This document shows positions 1-16,693 of a stretch of DNA of 64,000 bases, one piece after another. A program made the position numbers and the translations under genes. Positions within the stretch are counted from its first letter, which is position 1; each line of letters opens with the position of its first letter. A model generated the notes under the pieces. That model saw nothing but the letters and a program-made list of their open reading frames with translations. It ran no database searches and was not told the origin of the DNA. The stretch is from Macrobrachium rosenbergii (Eukaryota > Arthropoda > Malacostraca > Decapoda > Palaemonidae), in the NCBI RefSeq assembly GCF_040412425.1, contig NC_089763.1:59111915-59175914 (forward strand), read 5' to 3'.

Positions 1-118
1 TTAACATTCGCAAATATAGGAAACAAATTATCCTAAAAATTGGTGATTTTAGATATTCTTTCATATTTTAGCAAGACACGTATACATAATTGTACAGGAC
101 GTATATAGGCTGGTCTGA

Positions 119-144
119 TAGAGAGAGAGAGAGAGAGAGAGAGG
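119..144. repeat. (GA)n microsatellite
   Basis: Uninterrupted GA dinucleotide run followed by a short degenerate GGGA part. The sequence before it (1-118) shows nothing recognisable. Confidence 0.95.
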
Positions 145-387
145 GAGGGAGAGTTTCTCTATAGTTAACCAGTAATGGTTTAAGTAAGAGTGTGGAAGAA
201 TACATATTTGAACTTTAAAAATGTGCGCTGATGAATATTGATGAAAAAGAAAATCAGTTGTTAGAGTAATTCGGAGTTATTTTTGATCCAGTACTTTACT
301 AGAGGAGCTGCAAACGTGCATTTTAGACAATGGGAATTAATATAATGTGGTTTTAATTACTGCAGGGTATTGTAGCCAGTGAAAAAG

Positions 388-496
388 TGATTCATGTTCA
401 ATTGGAGAACCCCGAGACGCTGATGCAGTTTTTAGGCCTTTCGTTTCTATTGAAAATGATGGCCATGATACAGTAAGCATCATTACTAATGATCAG
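388..496 (+). CDS. candidate internal exon, unrecognised (weak)
   Basis: An open stretch of 36 codons (GAT at 389 to CAG at 496) reads DSCSIGEPRDADAVFRPF and continues to ...SIITNDQ. It ends exactly at CAG|GTAACA, a good donor. Possible acceptors are the AG at 386-387 or, in another phase, the CTGCAG ending at 365. Composition is more protein-like than the surrounding AT-rich DNA. I do not recognise the peptide, and no neighbouring exon is visible in the window. It could equally be part of an old repeat. All of this is inference from splice signals and amino-acid composition. Confidence 0.2.
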
Positions 497-664
497 GTAA
501 CATGCATGAAAATTTTTTTTTATAAGAAATTTGTTTCTTATGAACTAAATATTTATAGAAGTACAAACTTTGTCTGCTAGCTACAAAAACAGTGAGTGGC
601 ACTGTTCTGGCCAGCTGTCATTTGTTGGAAATAAGTAAAAATGATGATTACCTCCCATTACTCT

Positions 665-667
<3 letters not shown>

Positions 668-756
<89 letters not shown>
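668..756. repeat. (AT)n microsatellite
   Basis: About 44 uninterrupted TA units. It lies just outside the left end of the large inverted duplication. Confidence 0.97.
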
Positions 757-759
<3 letters not shown>

Positions 760-779
760 GTCAGTGTCGAACTATGTGC

Positions 780-2580
<1,801 letters not shown>

Positions 2581-2658
2581 GATTTTGTTTTATTATTGGG
2601 CATTCCCATGGTCTTGTTTTTAGGAGATAAGTGCCTTGTAATAAAATAAAAAGCCAAC

Positions 2659-2782
2659 ACCTGGACTTTTTAAGACATTGAAACAGAAGATTGGAAATTG
2701 TAGCCCTTTGGTGTTTACCTACCTGGACTTTTTAAGATGTTGACACAGAAGATTGGAAACTGTAGCCCTTTGGTGTTTACCT
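2659..2782 (+). repeat. 62-bp tandem duplication
   Basis: Two adjacent units start ACCTGGACTTTTTAAGA at 2659 and 2721 and share the following GAAGATTGGAAA and TAGCCCTTTGGTGTTTACCT blocks with few mismatches. The left arm has only one version of this block (about 2500-2575), so this duplication happened after the inversion. Confidence 0.85.
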
Positions 2783-3327
2783 ACCTAAATACCCTAATCA
2801 TCCTTAATTAATGTCCAACAGAAGCCAGTCCCCAGAGACACGGACATACAAAATCCCTTGCCCCACCATGACAAATTCTCTATATTGGATTTATAGGTAA
2901 ATCACTCTCTCAAAGATTAGTACAGTACAAACACTCAGGAAGATATAGTCAGCAGAGCTCAGCGATTTTCAACTCATATAATCAGAATCATAGAATAAAT
3001 TGGAATATGTTGTGTATAATTTTTAGCAGCCAATGTCAGTTCAAAAGCCATATGTTAGAATTAGCACTGCTCTAACAAATATGATGAGCCTTTCAAAATG
3101 AACCTGGGATTCAGACCTAATTGATAAAATCTAACTCCAACAGGATTGCGCAGAAGCATTCAACAGGAGTGATGTAGCAGCCAACTTCTAGAATATTCCT
3201 CCAGCTGTATAAATTCCACTGATCTGTACATATTAATCCACTAACTATCTGTTGAGGGAAACCATGGTTTCCGAAATAAAACGCTGTAAAATCTACCCTC
3301 TTTTTTGTAAAATCTATATATCTTTTG

Positions 3328-3429
<102 letters not shown>

Positions 3430-4504
3430 TATATGTTTAAATGACCCTATTTCCAGGTCAAATAGGGTCATCTTTTTATTGCTGTATCTGTTTTAAGAAC
3501 AGAATTAATCATCTTACTTTCCTAAGATGCTCTGGTAGCAGTGGCTCGTCCTAGGTCAGCAGATTCCTTCTCCCTTGACGACTTCTCTCACTGAACTTAC
3601 CTTTACACAAAGGCCTACTGGAATTAAACACTGAGAAACAAAACTACACTTTATTTGCAAATTTAAAGAAAGTGATTCAGCAAAATTTATGATCATTAAA
3701 TGGTGTGAATTCCACCCACTATAAATGGAAATCATTACTAGTGGCTAACACCCTGGTCACCAAACAAAGTAATAAGGTCATAATTATTCTAGACCACAAT
3801 AAATGTCATATAGTGTGTAAAAGAATAACACCACTTCCAAATATATTCGTCCTCACAAGATGAACCCAGAATTCCTGTTGAAGGAAACATATCATATATT
3901 AAAACCTGAAATCGTGTTACAGGACATTCATATTCAAAACAGAAAAATGCCCAATGGAAACAGAATGGGAAAAGGCATCATAGTGGAATTTCACTGCAGC
4001 ACAACTAGGTCTTTCCAAAAAAATGTCTTGAAAAGATATGTTTATGAATCATTGTACTCACTTTCCTATGGCTTAGATAAGGTATCGTCACATTGGTGGT
4101 TTTTAAACACTCACAAGGCAAAACCCACACCAGCCACCAAAACCAAAGTCCTGCTGTGAGTCACTGTTCCTCAGATAATATACCATCCGAGAGTGCAACA
4201 TACATATGCACTCACTTAATCCACTTCTTTCGGAAATATGGCGATCCCGGTTCAGTGTCCGATCACGCTGTCTCCATGGACTTGAATCATGATCAAACAG
4301 CTCTCTGTATCCAACTGTGCAAACCTCCAACGTCGACACAAATGCACCTGCAGTGGAAGTACACTGACACCAGCAGATAGTTCTTCCAAAGTCATCCAAG
4401 ACTTAATATATACATAAATATAGTTTAACAGTAAGCCAATATCCCCTAATAATGTACTTATGCAGAAAGCTCCCCTTAGCATGTTGAACTCTGTACCAGT
4501 CTGT

Positions 4505-5205
4505 TTCAGGTCTTCTTATAAATTGTCAACATAACACTTTCTAGGTCTCTTGGGAATTTTAGGCAGTTTTCACTGAAATATCATTCTCCATTCTTTCCAC
4601 ACTGTGGTCTATCCTTTAACAGTCTCTCACTTTTTCACTACTTGTTCATTTCTTTAAATTTCTCACAATTTCGGATCTTTATCACACATATACTAGTTCA
4701 ATCATTTTTCTTGGTAGCTTCAGCCTTTCTTTTTTTCATTCACATTCAACTACCACACTTCATTTCCATGCAGGAAAGTTAGGTCAAGAGTCCTTTCTCT
4801 CGTGCATTCCAATTTTAGCTTGTATGAATAATGAGTATTCCCATTCATATCTTTTGCATACACCCTGTTACCTCCTTCGCTTCACTTCTAAACTCCACTC
4901 TTTGCTCTTCCCACCACCATTCCTTATATTAACTCCCAAGTACCTGTACAAATCAGTTGAATCCATTCTTCAACTATCCATATTAACATTTATTACTACA
5001 TTTTACTAGTTTCCTCGTACTTTCAGAACCATGTTTACTCACATTCACTTTTCATACTTTTTCTTACAAATACACTTAAAGTCATATATGGCTACCTCTT
5101 TTTTGCCCCATTATACCCAGTCACTGTTTCATCATCTGCAAACTTAAGCCAGTCCACACTCCATGGTGAACAGACCACCATAGTTATTGTTGCCCAGACA
5201 GGCTT
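4505..5205 (-). pseudogene. decayed LINE reverse-transcriptase fragment
   Basis: Read on the minus strand, this stretch gives VDWLKFADDETVTG (FADD encoded by 5131-5142), MVLKVRG after a gap, and MDSTDLYRYLGVNIRNGGG (near 4950-4900), separated by stops and frameshifts. A [FY]ADD box followed about 60 residues later by a YLGV box is the normal palm-to-thumb arrangement of non-LTR reverse transcriptases. The amino-terminal RT motifs and the endonuclease are not visible, so this is a truncated dead copy. The exact LINE clade cannot be set from what remains. It lies immediately outside the right arm of the 3.6-kb inverted duplication. Confidence 0.65.
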
Positions 5206-5559
5206 GGTCCTACAAGAAAAGTTACTCCACTTCTCCCAGTATGTTATGAAAATCTGTCTCATGAAAATAAGAATGTTAAATGATTAAGAATCAGAGGAAA
5301 ACGGATCGGTTCGAGTATGGGAAGTAAGTAGTATGGAAGGCTGATAAAATCGGTTGACCCTTGTGTTCTTAATTTCTACTCATCACCTGTGATACTGAAA
5401 AGCTTAAAGTAAAATAATGGTAAATGACTAGTGGCAATATACTGTACATGTAAGAGGGTTTAGAAAAGTAAGTTCCAGTGTAATCTCCATGAAAGAAGTT
5501 GAAGGAGATGACTTCAAATTGGAGCTGAAATAAATCCACACTGAAAGTGTGAGTTTGCG

Positions 5560-5635
5560 TGATTTATTGATTTTGCTCTATCAAGAAGAACATTGTATGA
5601 TTTATTGATTTTGCTCTATCAAGAAGAACATTGTA
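5560..5635 (+). repeat. 38-bp tandem duplication
   Basis: Two perfect adjacent copies begin TGATTTATTGATTTTGCTCT at 5560 and 5598. Perfect identity implies a recent event. Confidence 0.95.
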
Positions 5636-6576
5636 TGAAGAGCCCCCAAAATATGAAACTATACTCTGGAGTAGGTTGCTAAAGTCTACAGAAATTTCAG
5701 TGAGACCTCTAGAGAACACAAGCAGTACCTAGCTCTTTCAAGACATGCAAATATCCATGAAGATATAATTTAGTGCTAGAATGCTGACATCTATATTGAG
5801 GCAAGCAGTTTAGGAAAAATAAGACTCAAATCAAACATTCTGAAATTTAAAATTGTTTTCCATTATAATATCCTTGGAAACTGTACTATTGTCGTTGTTT
5901 AGTAGGGAACCACAAAATAAAAAAAAAATCAAAATTAAAGTATAAGAAGGGATAAAAAGTGGAAAGATATGCTCAGAATGACAGAATAGGAAGTCAAGAA
6001 CAGTTTACAAGCCTCAAAATGCAATGTTTGAGTTACCATGTCAATGTTTTATTGCAAACTTTCATCTATTACATATATAAGGACTCGTCTGCCCTGAACT
6101 TAGTCAAGAAATTAAAGAATCTACAGGTGTATGCTGTTCATACTCTTAAGTGTGGATGGATGGCGATAGGTAACGATGTGCTCAAGTGTCTCTTCATGTG
6201 AGTGATCTAACAGTTTTAAGCATCTAACTTCCGAATTAACAAATATTTCTAAAAGTATATTGTTAATGGCCTTACTCAGCCTTGCAATCTCATTTCTAGT
6301 TATTGGTTGAGAGCATCAGCTCCCTTAACCATTGCTAGTTGTGTTCTTTGAGATTCTCCGTTTAAGCAATCACCATTTTAGATCTGCCTTTTTTCTTCAT
6401 GGTTTAGCAATGACTCGCCCCTATATATCTCCTCGTTCACTTCCTTACATTTCTCTGGTGCTCTTACACAGTTTCCATTTACTCTTTCTTCGTCGTTCAT
6501 AATGAAGGGTATTATATCTTAATAGTAATCTTGTATCTTGGAGAAGTTCAGTGCCCCTAAGGCAGTTTCTACCTGT

Positions 6577-6646
6577 TTCTTGATAACATATCCTAGGCTG
6601 TTCTTCAGTTCTTCTTGATAACATATCCTAAGCTGTTCTTCAATTC
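6577..6646 (+). repeat. 35-bp tandem duplication
   Basis: Two near-identical units begin TTCTTGATAACATATCCTA at 6577 and 6612, differing at a few positions. Confidence 0.9.
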
Positions 6647-7550
6647 TTTTTTGGCGTAAAGAAAATCAATCTCCCACTTTGAATAACTTTTTGGTGTTGA
6701 GATTACTTCACACCTGTTTTGATAAGATTCTATTGTTCATGTTGCTAATGTTGCTTAAAGTAACTTACTTTCCTCAAGACACCAAAAGCTTTGTATTGAC
6801 TACCCATCTCTATGTTGAATACTGGTCTTCAGGGTATCCGGGTCTTTTTTTCTATGGCACGTATTTGGGCAAATGTGAAACTGAGCTGATTGGGAAGTCC
6901 CTCCCCTTAGGTAGCCATGTAACACCTATCAGACCACCAGTTCCCATGTTTATTCTGTTGAAATCAGTGATCCTGGGATTTGCACGGCTTTTTTTTTCCC
7001 GGGAAGGCTAAGTCCCACGTTTTCTTTCGCACATTAGTTTTTCTTCAAATGGGATAAGAGTATCAGGTTGCCTGATCCCTCAGGCCTCTGGATTAAATAT
7101 TTTTGATATGATTAGTGCACTAAATACTATTACAAATGTCTTGATGTTATCAGTCGGTTGGCGGTTTTTCTGATTGGCCGTCTTTCTGCTAAAAGGCGTG
7201 TAGTTATCTTAATCTGCACAAAGAATAATTGAACCTTTTAAGTCTTCGAGGACATTGCTTTCCCGGTGAAACGTAAGCGTCCAGTTGCATGATCGTGCAA
7301 GTATACAGTAACTACTGGTGAAAAAAACAATTCCCTTTCGAGAACCAGCATACTTGTTAATGTCGTTTAAGTATGGTATTTTAAAAAAAAATTAATGTTC
7401 ATCTCCTGGGGATGGTGAGGGCCAGACAGGTATTGAATTATTCTGTAAAGATTTCCTTGATCATGAAGTCAAGTTAGCTTTAGCTTTTTTAAATTCTAGA
7501 GCAGCATAGTTAAAAAGAAAAAAGCTTTTTCATCATTAACGGGATATTAC

Positions 7551-7854
7551 TTATCAATCCAGTTCCTCGCTGGGTGAACGGGTTCCGTTCTCGGCTACCA
7601 CTTTGTTGGTCGCGAGTTCGAATCTCCGACCGGCCAGTGAAGAACAAGAGGAATTTGTTTCTGGTGATAGAAATTCATATCTCGCTATAATGTGGTTCGG
7701 ATTCCACAATAAGCTGTAGGTCCCGTTGTTAGGTAACCAATTGGTTCTTAGCCACGTAAAAATAAAATCTAATCCTTCGGGCCAGCCCTAGGAGAGCTGT
7801 TAATCAGTTCAGTGGTCTGGTTAAACTAAGATATACTTAACTTATCAATCCGGT
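7551..7854 (+). mobile_element. SINE family 1, full-length copy with TSD
   Basis: The element body is about 7564-7841. Its head has an RNA polymerase III B-box-like GAGTTCGAATCTC (about 7616-7628), so it is tRNA-derived. A conserved core follows (TAGGTCCCGTTGTTAGGTAA, then a CTTAGCCACG block), and the 3' part contains CCAGCCCTAGGAGAGCTGTT and ends ATACTTAACTT. TTATCAATCCRGT occurs on both sides (7551-7563 and 7842-7854), a target-site duplication of about 13 bp with one mismatch. Other copies lie at 33811-34088 (+) and 60218-60501 (-), with truncated copies at 19197-19245 (-) and 51203-51270 (+). I recall this family as common in prawn sequence; the family name is not claimed. Confidence 0.9.
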
Positions 7855-7935
7855 AACCGCTGACATGTCATAACATTCTAAAATCTGGATATGAATCCTT
7901 ATTCTTGGTCCAGCCTAAGTTGGTTTCTCGTTGAC

Positions 7936-7957
7936 GTTTCCACAAACCGTCGAATCG
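7936..7957 (+). repeat. left terminal inverted repeat
   Basis: Begins GTTTCCACAAACCGTCGAAT. 21 bases are identical to the reverse complement of 12641-12661. Confidence 0.85.
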
Positions 7958-8084
7958 CACATTTTCGGCAAGATGAGTTATTATTGCCACAAAAACTGTC
8001 ACAAACTTTCAAACTGATATCTTAAGTGGTTTTCGAGATATGAAATATCAATACTGTCGAATATCGGCATTTCACACTAAATCA

Positions 8085-8127
8085 TTTTCACAAAGTGACG
8101 AATTTTCGATTCGTCACATTGTGAAAA
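8085..8127. repeat. subterminal hairpin of the TIR transposon
   Basis: Near-perfect palindrome: TTTTCACAAAGTGACGAA, a short TTTTCGA loop region, then TTCGTCACATTGTGAAAA. It carries two of the GACGAA-type words that recur near both ends of the transposon. A role as a transposase or host-factor site is inference. Confidence 0.7.
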
Positions 8128-8321
8128 CGTGAGGCTTCTCGAATGCGCACTTTGTTTTTTCACAAAGTGCAGCATCGTTAATTAAAGCCATTTGGTTGCT
8201 CTGTATGATGACTTTTCGTATATTCATATGATGGTATTATGCTAATTCATGTGTAACAACTCGTATTTGACAATCTTAAACGTTACGGAGTCTACTGTTT
8301 AATTTTTAGAAAAGAAATACA

Positions 8322-8493
<172 letters not shown>

Positions 8494-8596
8494 CTTCAAA
8501 ATCCTGAGAAATTGACCTTTAGCTCTTTACAAAGGAAATCCAGCCCATCTGCGGTAGAATTTCGGGGATGTTAATCCCATGCTGAACTCACCTGGG

Positions 8597-9858
8597 TCAA
8601 GAAGTGGTTAATGAAAGAGATAACATCAAGCTGCTTTGTCAAAATTAGCCAAGAAAATACGTCAAACGACTACGATTCTGAGGATTCTGATATACCACTC
8701 ACTACCATCAGAAAGAATCTTGAGATTGACAATTCTTCCATGGATGTTTCTGATATGCTTACTTCATAGTGTGGTTCAATCAGTGATCCAGTGTATGTGC
8801 CGAACAGTGATGACCTTATATCCGAGGATGAAATACCACAACTTGGTATATGTGACAGTGAAGGTTGTATGAGTGATGTGTTTGCAGCTTGTGCAAGATC
8901 CGAATGTTAAAAGCTACTTTGTTTTTCTCATTTTGAAAACAACGACAGTTGCAAAAATCGCAGTGTTATAGTAATTAAGAATTGTGATAAAGCGTGTGCA
9001 GAATACGAGAGTATAGAAAAAGAAACTGTTTCTGATTCTGTTAGTGTAACATATCCTGAACAGTTTGAAGCTGACGGATTTGCAAAACAACTAAGTGGAA
9101 TGTCGCCATTAAAAAGTGAAAACTTTTCAGAAAAAGAAAGGTTTCGAAAATTGTGCAAAGAAAATCGTAACTCTGCTTACGCATACAGAAGTTTACAAAG
9201 GCAGAGAGAGATAGCAGCAAGAAGAAATCTGAAGCCACGATGCTTTTCAGAAAAAAAAAATGTGCAATGGTAGAGATCTGTGCTGTATTGAAATAACAGA
9301 TGAAGAAAGAAATACCATTCGCAGTGTTTTTTTTTTATTTAAGAAGTGTTGCAGAGCAAAGGGAATTGCTATGTCGACATGTTCAAGCTACTGACACCAA
9401 TAATAATAAAGAAAGAAAGTTGAGCCGTAAAACCACAACACCCGTATATTTCTTACCAAAATCCGACGGTAGAAAATTACGGGTGTGTAGAGTGATGTTT
9501 TTAAACACATTAAATATAAGTGAAAGGCAAATTAGGACAGCAATGAAGAAACTGTCATCAGATGGAACTGTGCAAGAAGAGGGTCGTGGAGGTAGAAAGG
9601 AGAAATGAATGAAAATGGATGAAAGACTTAAACTAAAAGTGATGAGCACATTAATAGATTCCCAAGGATGGAGTCACATTAGTGTCGTAACAGCTCCCCC
9701 CAACAATATTTATATCCCGATTTGACAATCACCAAAATGTATCAACTTTATGCCGAGGACAACAGTGGAAATGAAGTTAGCTTTTCTTTTTACAGAAAGA
9801 TAATCAAAGCTCAGAAGTTAAAATTTCATGTGCCCAAAAACGACCAGTGTGGTGAGTG
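8597..9858 (+). pseudogene. transposase-like gene of TIR element, 5' part
   Basis: Several frames together give a consistent protein. An acidic amino terminus includes ENTSNDYDSEDSDIPLTTIRK (split here: ENTSNDYDSED then SDIPLTTIRK). A basic region follows (RFRKLCKENRNSAYAYRSLQ near 9140-9200), then ITDEERNTIRSVF near 9296, a PRMESH block near 9665, LTITKMYQLYAEDN near 9720, VSFSFYRKIIKAQKLKFHVP, and finally KNDQCGEC at 9837-9858. These blocks match, in order, a multicopy arthropod protein family I know from uncharacterised insect and crustacean predictions; the naming stops there. Stops and frameshifts make it dead. It breaks at 9858, where the LTR-like insertion begins, and resumes at 11153. 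Confidence 0.65.
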
Positions 9859-11152
9859 TGTATTAGGTTAACGTAAATTTTTCCCTTTATTTTTGGCTTT
9901 AAGTAAATTTAGATCAGCCTTGTTTCTTTTTAGTTTTAAGTATTATTCTTAAGGAACGCCAGTGCTTTGTAAAAATTAAGTGTAAGGTGATTTTCAAGTA
10001 TTCGTTTACAGTTCTGACGCCTTCTCCCGCTTGTTTACGTTTATTAACTATCGTATTAACGATTGGTCCGTATTTTATTTTTCGAGTGCCGTTGGACGCT
10101 TATGGTCAACGTTTCGCTGTGACTGTCGTAATCCGAGCAGTCCGCCTTAACTTCTCCCTTGATTATTACGCAGCTGATGCCTTTGGAATACTATCTTGGC
10201 ATCCTTGAAGTAATTTTGGATTTGTGTCGTCCTTCGTGGATGCTCTCCTTTCACCTGCGACGTGAGTTTCCTACTCTCTACGTGGCTCGCACGTACTTCT
10301 GTCACCTGCGACAGGTTACCTGTCGTTACCCCGGTGAGAGGGATTTTCCCAGGGCGTTGATGGCGTCGCCGTTCTCCGTCATCAAGTGATCCACTTGCGC
10401 CAAGACGCCTTTGAAGCTGCTGTTGGGGGCAAGTTTGCTCGTGAGGAGGTCCGCAGGTGGCCATACCCAGGTAGGAGTGAATATCTGTATTTTGTCGGGC
10501 AGGACCGCCTTGACGCTCGTATTTGACCCGGTGTGTGTGACCTCTCTTGGCAGCAGAGGTAGCAGTTGGATTACGGCCTTCATATTGCTTTTTTTTTTTC
10601 TCCGAATGTGAGAGTATTGTTCAAATATTATGTTTTCATTTAATATGTCTAGTCGTTTTTATGTTGTGACGGTGGTGTCCACTGACAATTAAGTTATATT
10701 GTCGTGTAAAGATTCATTGTAGTTTAGTTTTGTGGTGATAGGCAGGGGATTACGTGTTTTCTTGCTATTTATTCTCTGCCTTCCTTCGCTTACTTTTAGC
10801 TTTAGGTTATTGTTTTGTGGTCTGGCCAGCAAAAGTGTTGGATCCAACCGTGCATTTGTTTATGTTAATTTTCCTCCCTTTGTTAGGGCTTAGCTTTATT
10901 AGCTGTGGGTAATCCTACGGGATTTGTAAAGGACCGCGGACCGGTATTTGTCCTTTTTTGTAGTCTTTAAGCTATTTTCAAAGACTCAAGGTTGATTTAA
11001 ATGTGTCGTTTCTTTAAGTAATAAATATTGTTAAGTTTTCTCAATTGTTTATTGTTTCCGCTGACCCTTTTGCTCTGAGTTACCTGATGCACTAATTACA
11101 ATCTAAAGTGTGTATTAAAGACCTGCACCACAACCCAAAAGAGGTCGTAGCA
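9859..11152. mobile_element. solo LTR-like insertion inside the TIR transposon
   Basis: The segment starts TGTATTAGGTTAACG and ends GTCGTAGCA (TG...CA). It is flanked by GAGTG (9854-9858) and GTGTG (11153-11157), a 5-bp direct repeat with one mismatch. Removing it rejoins the host gene in frame so that a Cys-x-x-Cys motif is followed directly by EAFRKGNKDE, which is how related proteins read. It has no reverse transcriptase and an AATAAA-like stretch near 11022. Size and ends fit a solo LTR, probably gypsy-type. A competing reading is the perfect 11-bp repeat AGTGTGTATTA at 9855 and 11107, but that does not restore the frame. Confidence 0.6.
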
Positions 11153-12056
11153 GTGTGTGAAGCATTCCGGAAAGGAAATAAAGATGAGCGAGAAGAACTG
11201 AAATGTCTATATGAAAAACATATAACAGCAAAAGATTTAGTTAGAGAAATAAAGAAAACAATAAAGGAGAGGGCTGAGTCGAATAATAAACTAATTGCTG
11301 TGAATTTCGACCTGGAACAAGTATTATATTTGCCAAAATGTCTCCGAAATTAACTTACAAAAGAAAACTTTCATGCTATAATTTTATATATATAATTTAG
11401 GAAATGCCGAGGGTTCTTGTTCCTCTGGGCATGAAGGGATTTTTAAGCAAGAAGCAAATGAAATTGCTTCTTGCATCAGAAGCTTGGCTAGCAGAAGCAG
11501 ACAAGAATTCAAAGTACACTGATGCTGGCTTTTTTTTTTTTTTGTGGTGGATGTGCCGGACAAATCAAGAATCCCATATTGCCAGCTGTGTTCCTAATTT
11601 TTTGGAGAATTCAGTTTCAGTAAAGCAAATCACTGTGTACTTCGTTGAAACAGGTCATGGTCAATGTGAAGGAAACTCAGCGCATAGCAGTATTGAAAAG
11701 GGCAGGAGATATTTTCACCCCGTCACAGTTGGCAATGGTTATTAGACTTGGTAGGAAAAATCCTTACACGGTGATAGAATTGGAACCGAAAATGATACCG
11801 ACTGGAAGGATTATTCTCAGCAACTTAGGATTCTCCGAATTAGGTCATCTGACGAGGGCTTACCAGTCGATTGCATATGGATAAAGAAAACAAAGGAAAA
11901 CTTTTCTACAGAGCCTCCCATTCTGGCCAGGATTTTCAAACAGTATCACTGATTGATTTTCGAACCACAGGGAAAACAGAAATTCTGAGTGTTAAGCAAC
12001 CACAGCAGATTATTCAGGCTGCTAAAATATCTGTTGCTAAATTTATGACCTTTTGA
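11153..12056 (+). pseudogene. transposase-like gene of TIR element, 3' part
   Basis: Resumes as EAFRKGNKDEREELKCLYEKH, shown here as EAFRKGNKDE and EELKCLYEKH. Then come LIAVNFDLEQVLYLPK (near 11290-11340; candidate first catalytic Asp in FDLEQ), FYKRRLSCYNF, a GNAEG block with AN-EIAS-C, a disrupted D...GGC-GQ-KN block (11516-11570), ETGHGQCEGNSAHSSIE (11647-11697; candidate Asp/Glu/His positions), and a carboxy-terminal part ending AKISVAKF. The order fits a DDE/D-like nuclease fold, but that is inference. A run of 12 T (about 11530-11541) sits inside the GGQN loop and breaks the frame; further stops follow. It is followed directly by the right end of the transposon. Confidence 0.65.
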
Positions 12057-12640
12057 GCTTTTGTAGTGGAACATCTCCTGTTATGAGCAGTCCTGATCAC
12101 ATTTCATTTTACCATAATTTGCCTCATTACTAAAAAAAGCTAAGTAGTTATATCTAGATCAGACATGTAATGTAATGCTTTCAGTGGGGATAAACTATTT
12201 CCATCAATATTGAAAGACTTTTATCCAATAAAACCATTTTAATTTTTTTATACAAATATATACATGAGCAAACAAATGTGTGTATTTTACCCTCTCAGCC
12301 TATATTGTACGTATTTGTATGAAACAAAATTTCAACCTTAGATTCGGCGAGTGACGAATGTCCTTCACTTCAGATAATGTCACCACAAAGTGACCAAGAG
12401 ATGTCGAATCGTTAACACTGCGAGTCAGTCAGTTTTCACAACCTGACGAATATCTTTGATAATCATTATTAAGAAATCTCTATGAATTTAAGAAATTGTT
12501 TCAACACTGTTTGAAAGTGAAGGTCTTAATCTTATCAGCTACCAAAAATCAAAAGTTTACCGACTAAATTACGTTATAAAAAGATGGTTTGAAATGAGAG
12601 AAATCTTTAAATGTTATTTACTCAAAACAAGAATTTTGCC

Positions 12641-12661
12641 GATTCGACGGTTTGTGGAAAC
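12641..12661 (-). repeat. right terminal inverted repeat
   Basis: Reverse complement of 7936-7956 with no mismatch over 21 bases. Upstream at 12340-12450 are several GACGAAT/GTCGAAT words that mirror the left subterminal region. Confidence 0.85.
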
Positions 12662-13410
12662 TTCGATATGTCAATCATTCTTCTCCATTTGCTTAGTATA
12701 AAATTTTTTGTAAATCTTTGAAAATGTTGTGCTTTCGTCATTTGAAAGTACAAGGGTAATATACTCCATCGTCTGCCGAATGCCCTTGTATATATTGTAT
12801 CCCTCTCTCAACCAGGCTCCGGGAATTAGTTTTGTATGGGTAATTTGCATTTCTCAGTTTAGGTTTCATTCATATTTCACTGGGAACTGATAAAATCCGG
12901 ACTATTAACGCAGCGGTCCATTCTCCTCTCTCGGCCAAACGTGGCTACAACTCAAACTCACATTCGCTCTCATAAGGCAAACAGGTTGTGCCACCCAAGG
13001 GAATTGTAGTAATAAGAAAATTTGGATGCCCTTTTGAACATAAACTTCAGTCAACGGCCGCACATCTTTTGTGTTTGTTTATTCTTGTCATCGAAAGGCC
13101 ATCAGCTCTGTGAGAATGCAAAAGGAAGAAGAGGAGGAGGAGGGTCAGGATGAGAGAAAGTTGGTTATCAAGATAGCTTATCCTATTTAGGAGCTTCCAT
13201 TCTGTTAATAACTTGCCGTGAGCATAAACTGGAACAGAACGCATATTGGTGATACAAACTACAGAGGCCTTAATTTTGTGGTAATGACGTAGACGCCTCT
13301 ATGGTGTAAATAGTGAATCACTTATGATGGTATTTTGTTTATAGGACTTGTATTTAATCAACTTTTTTTTTCTATAATTTTTTCTTTCTTTTCTGTAAAT
13401 ACAGTTCTAA
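12662..13410. other. anonymous DNA
   Basis: No gene or repeat recognised. A purine-rich patch (GAAGAAGAGGAGGAGGAGGG near 13124) is the only compositional feature. Confidence 0.5.
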
Positions 13411-13416
13411 ATATAG

Positions 13417-15125
<1,709 letters not shown>

Positions 15126-15126
15126 C

Positions 15127-16350
<1,224 letters not shown>

Positions 16351-16379
16351 TCATTGAAGCCCAATACTAGTAATATGAA

Positions 16380-16458
16380 TATATATACACTGAATTTTTG
16401 TTATATAACTTTGTATATGTATATGTAATATTATATATGTATATATATAATATATATG

Positions 16459-16550
<92 letters not shown>

Positions 16551-16560
16551 ATTTTTATAT
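16380..16560. repeat. TA-rich degenerate microsatellite
   Basis: TATATGTATATAATAT-type imperfect repeats with two purer TA cores (about 16465-16499 and 16506-16544). Confidence 0.9.
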
Positions 16561-16564
16561 ATTA

Positions 16565-16693
16565 GGTCTCTGGTAAATGTATCTGAATTCGACAGATGTA
16601 TGTACTTATGAGCAGGAATAAAATCGTATTCTTGTACGTGGCCAGGTGGTTAACATTACTCTTATATTCTGGGAGTGGGTTCGAATCATACAG

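Larger units (their letters stand above)
5206..7550. other. anonymous AT-rich DNA
   Basis: I see no coding region or known repeat here apart from two short tandem duplications (5560-5635 and 6577-6646), listed separately. The open stretches are short, AT-biased and unlike any family I know. Confidence 0.6.

Noticed and set aside
10147..10464. 105-codon minus-strand open frame
   Set aside because: Inside the solo-LTR-like insertion, overlapping open frames on the other strand; no family recognised.
9855..11117. 11-bp perfect repeat AGTGTGTATTA as the TSD of the insertion in the transposase gene
   Set aside because: It does not restore the reading frame, whereas the TG...CA boundaries do; kept only as an alternative.
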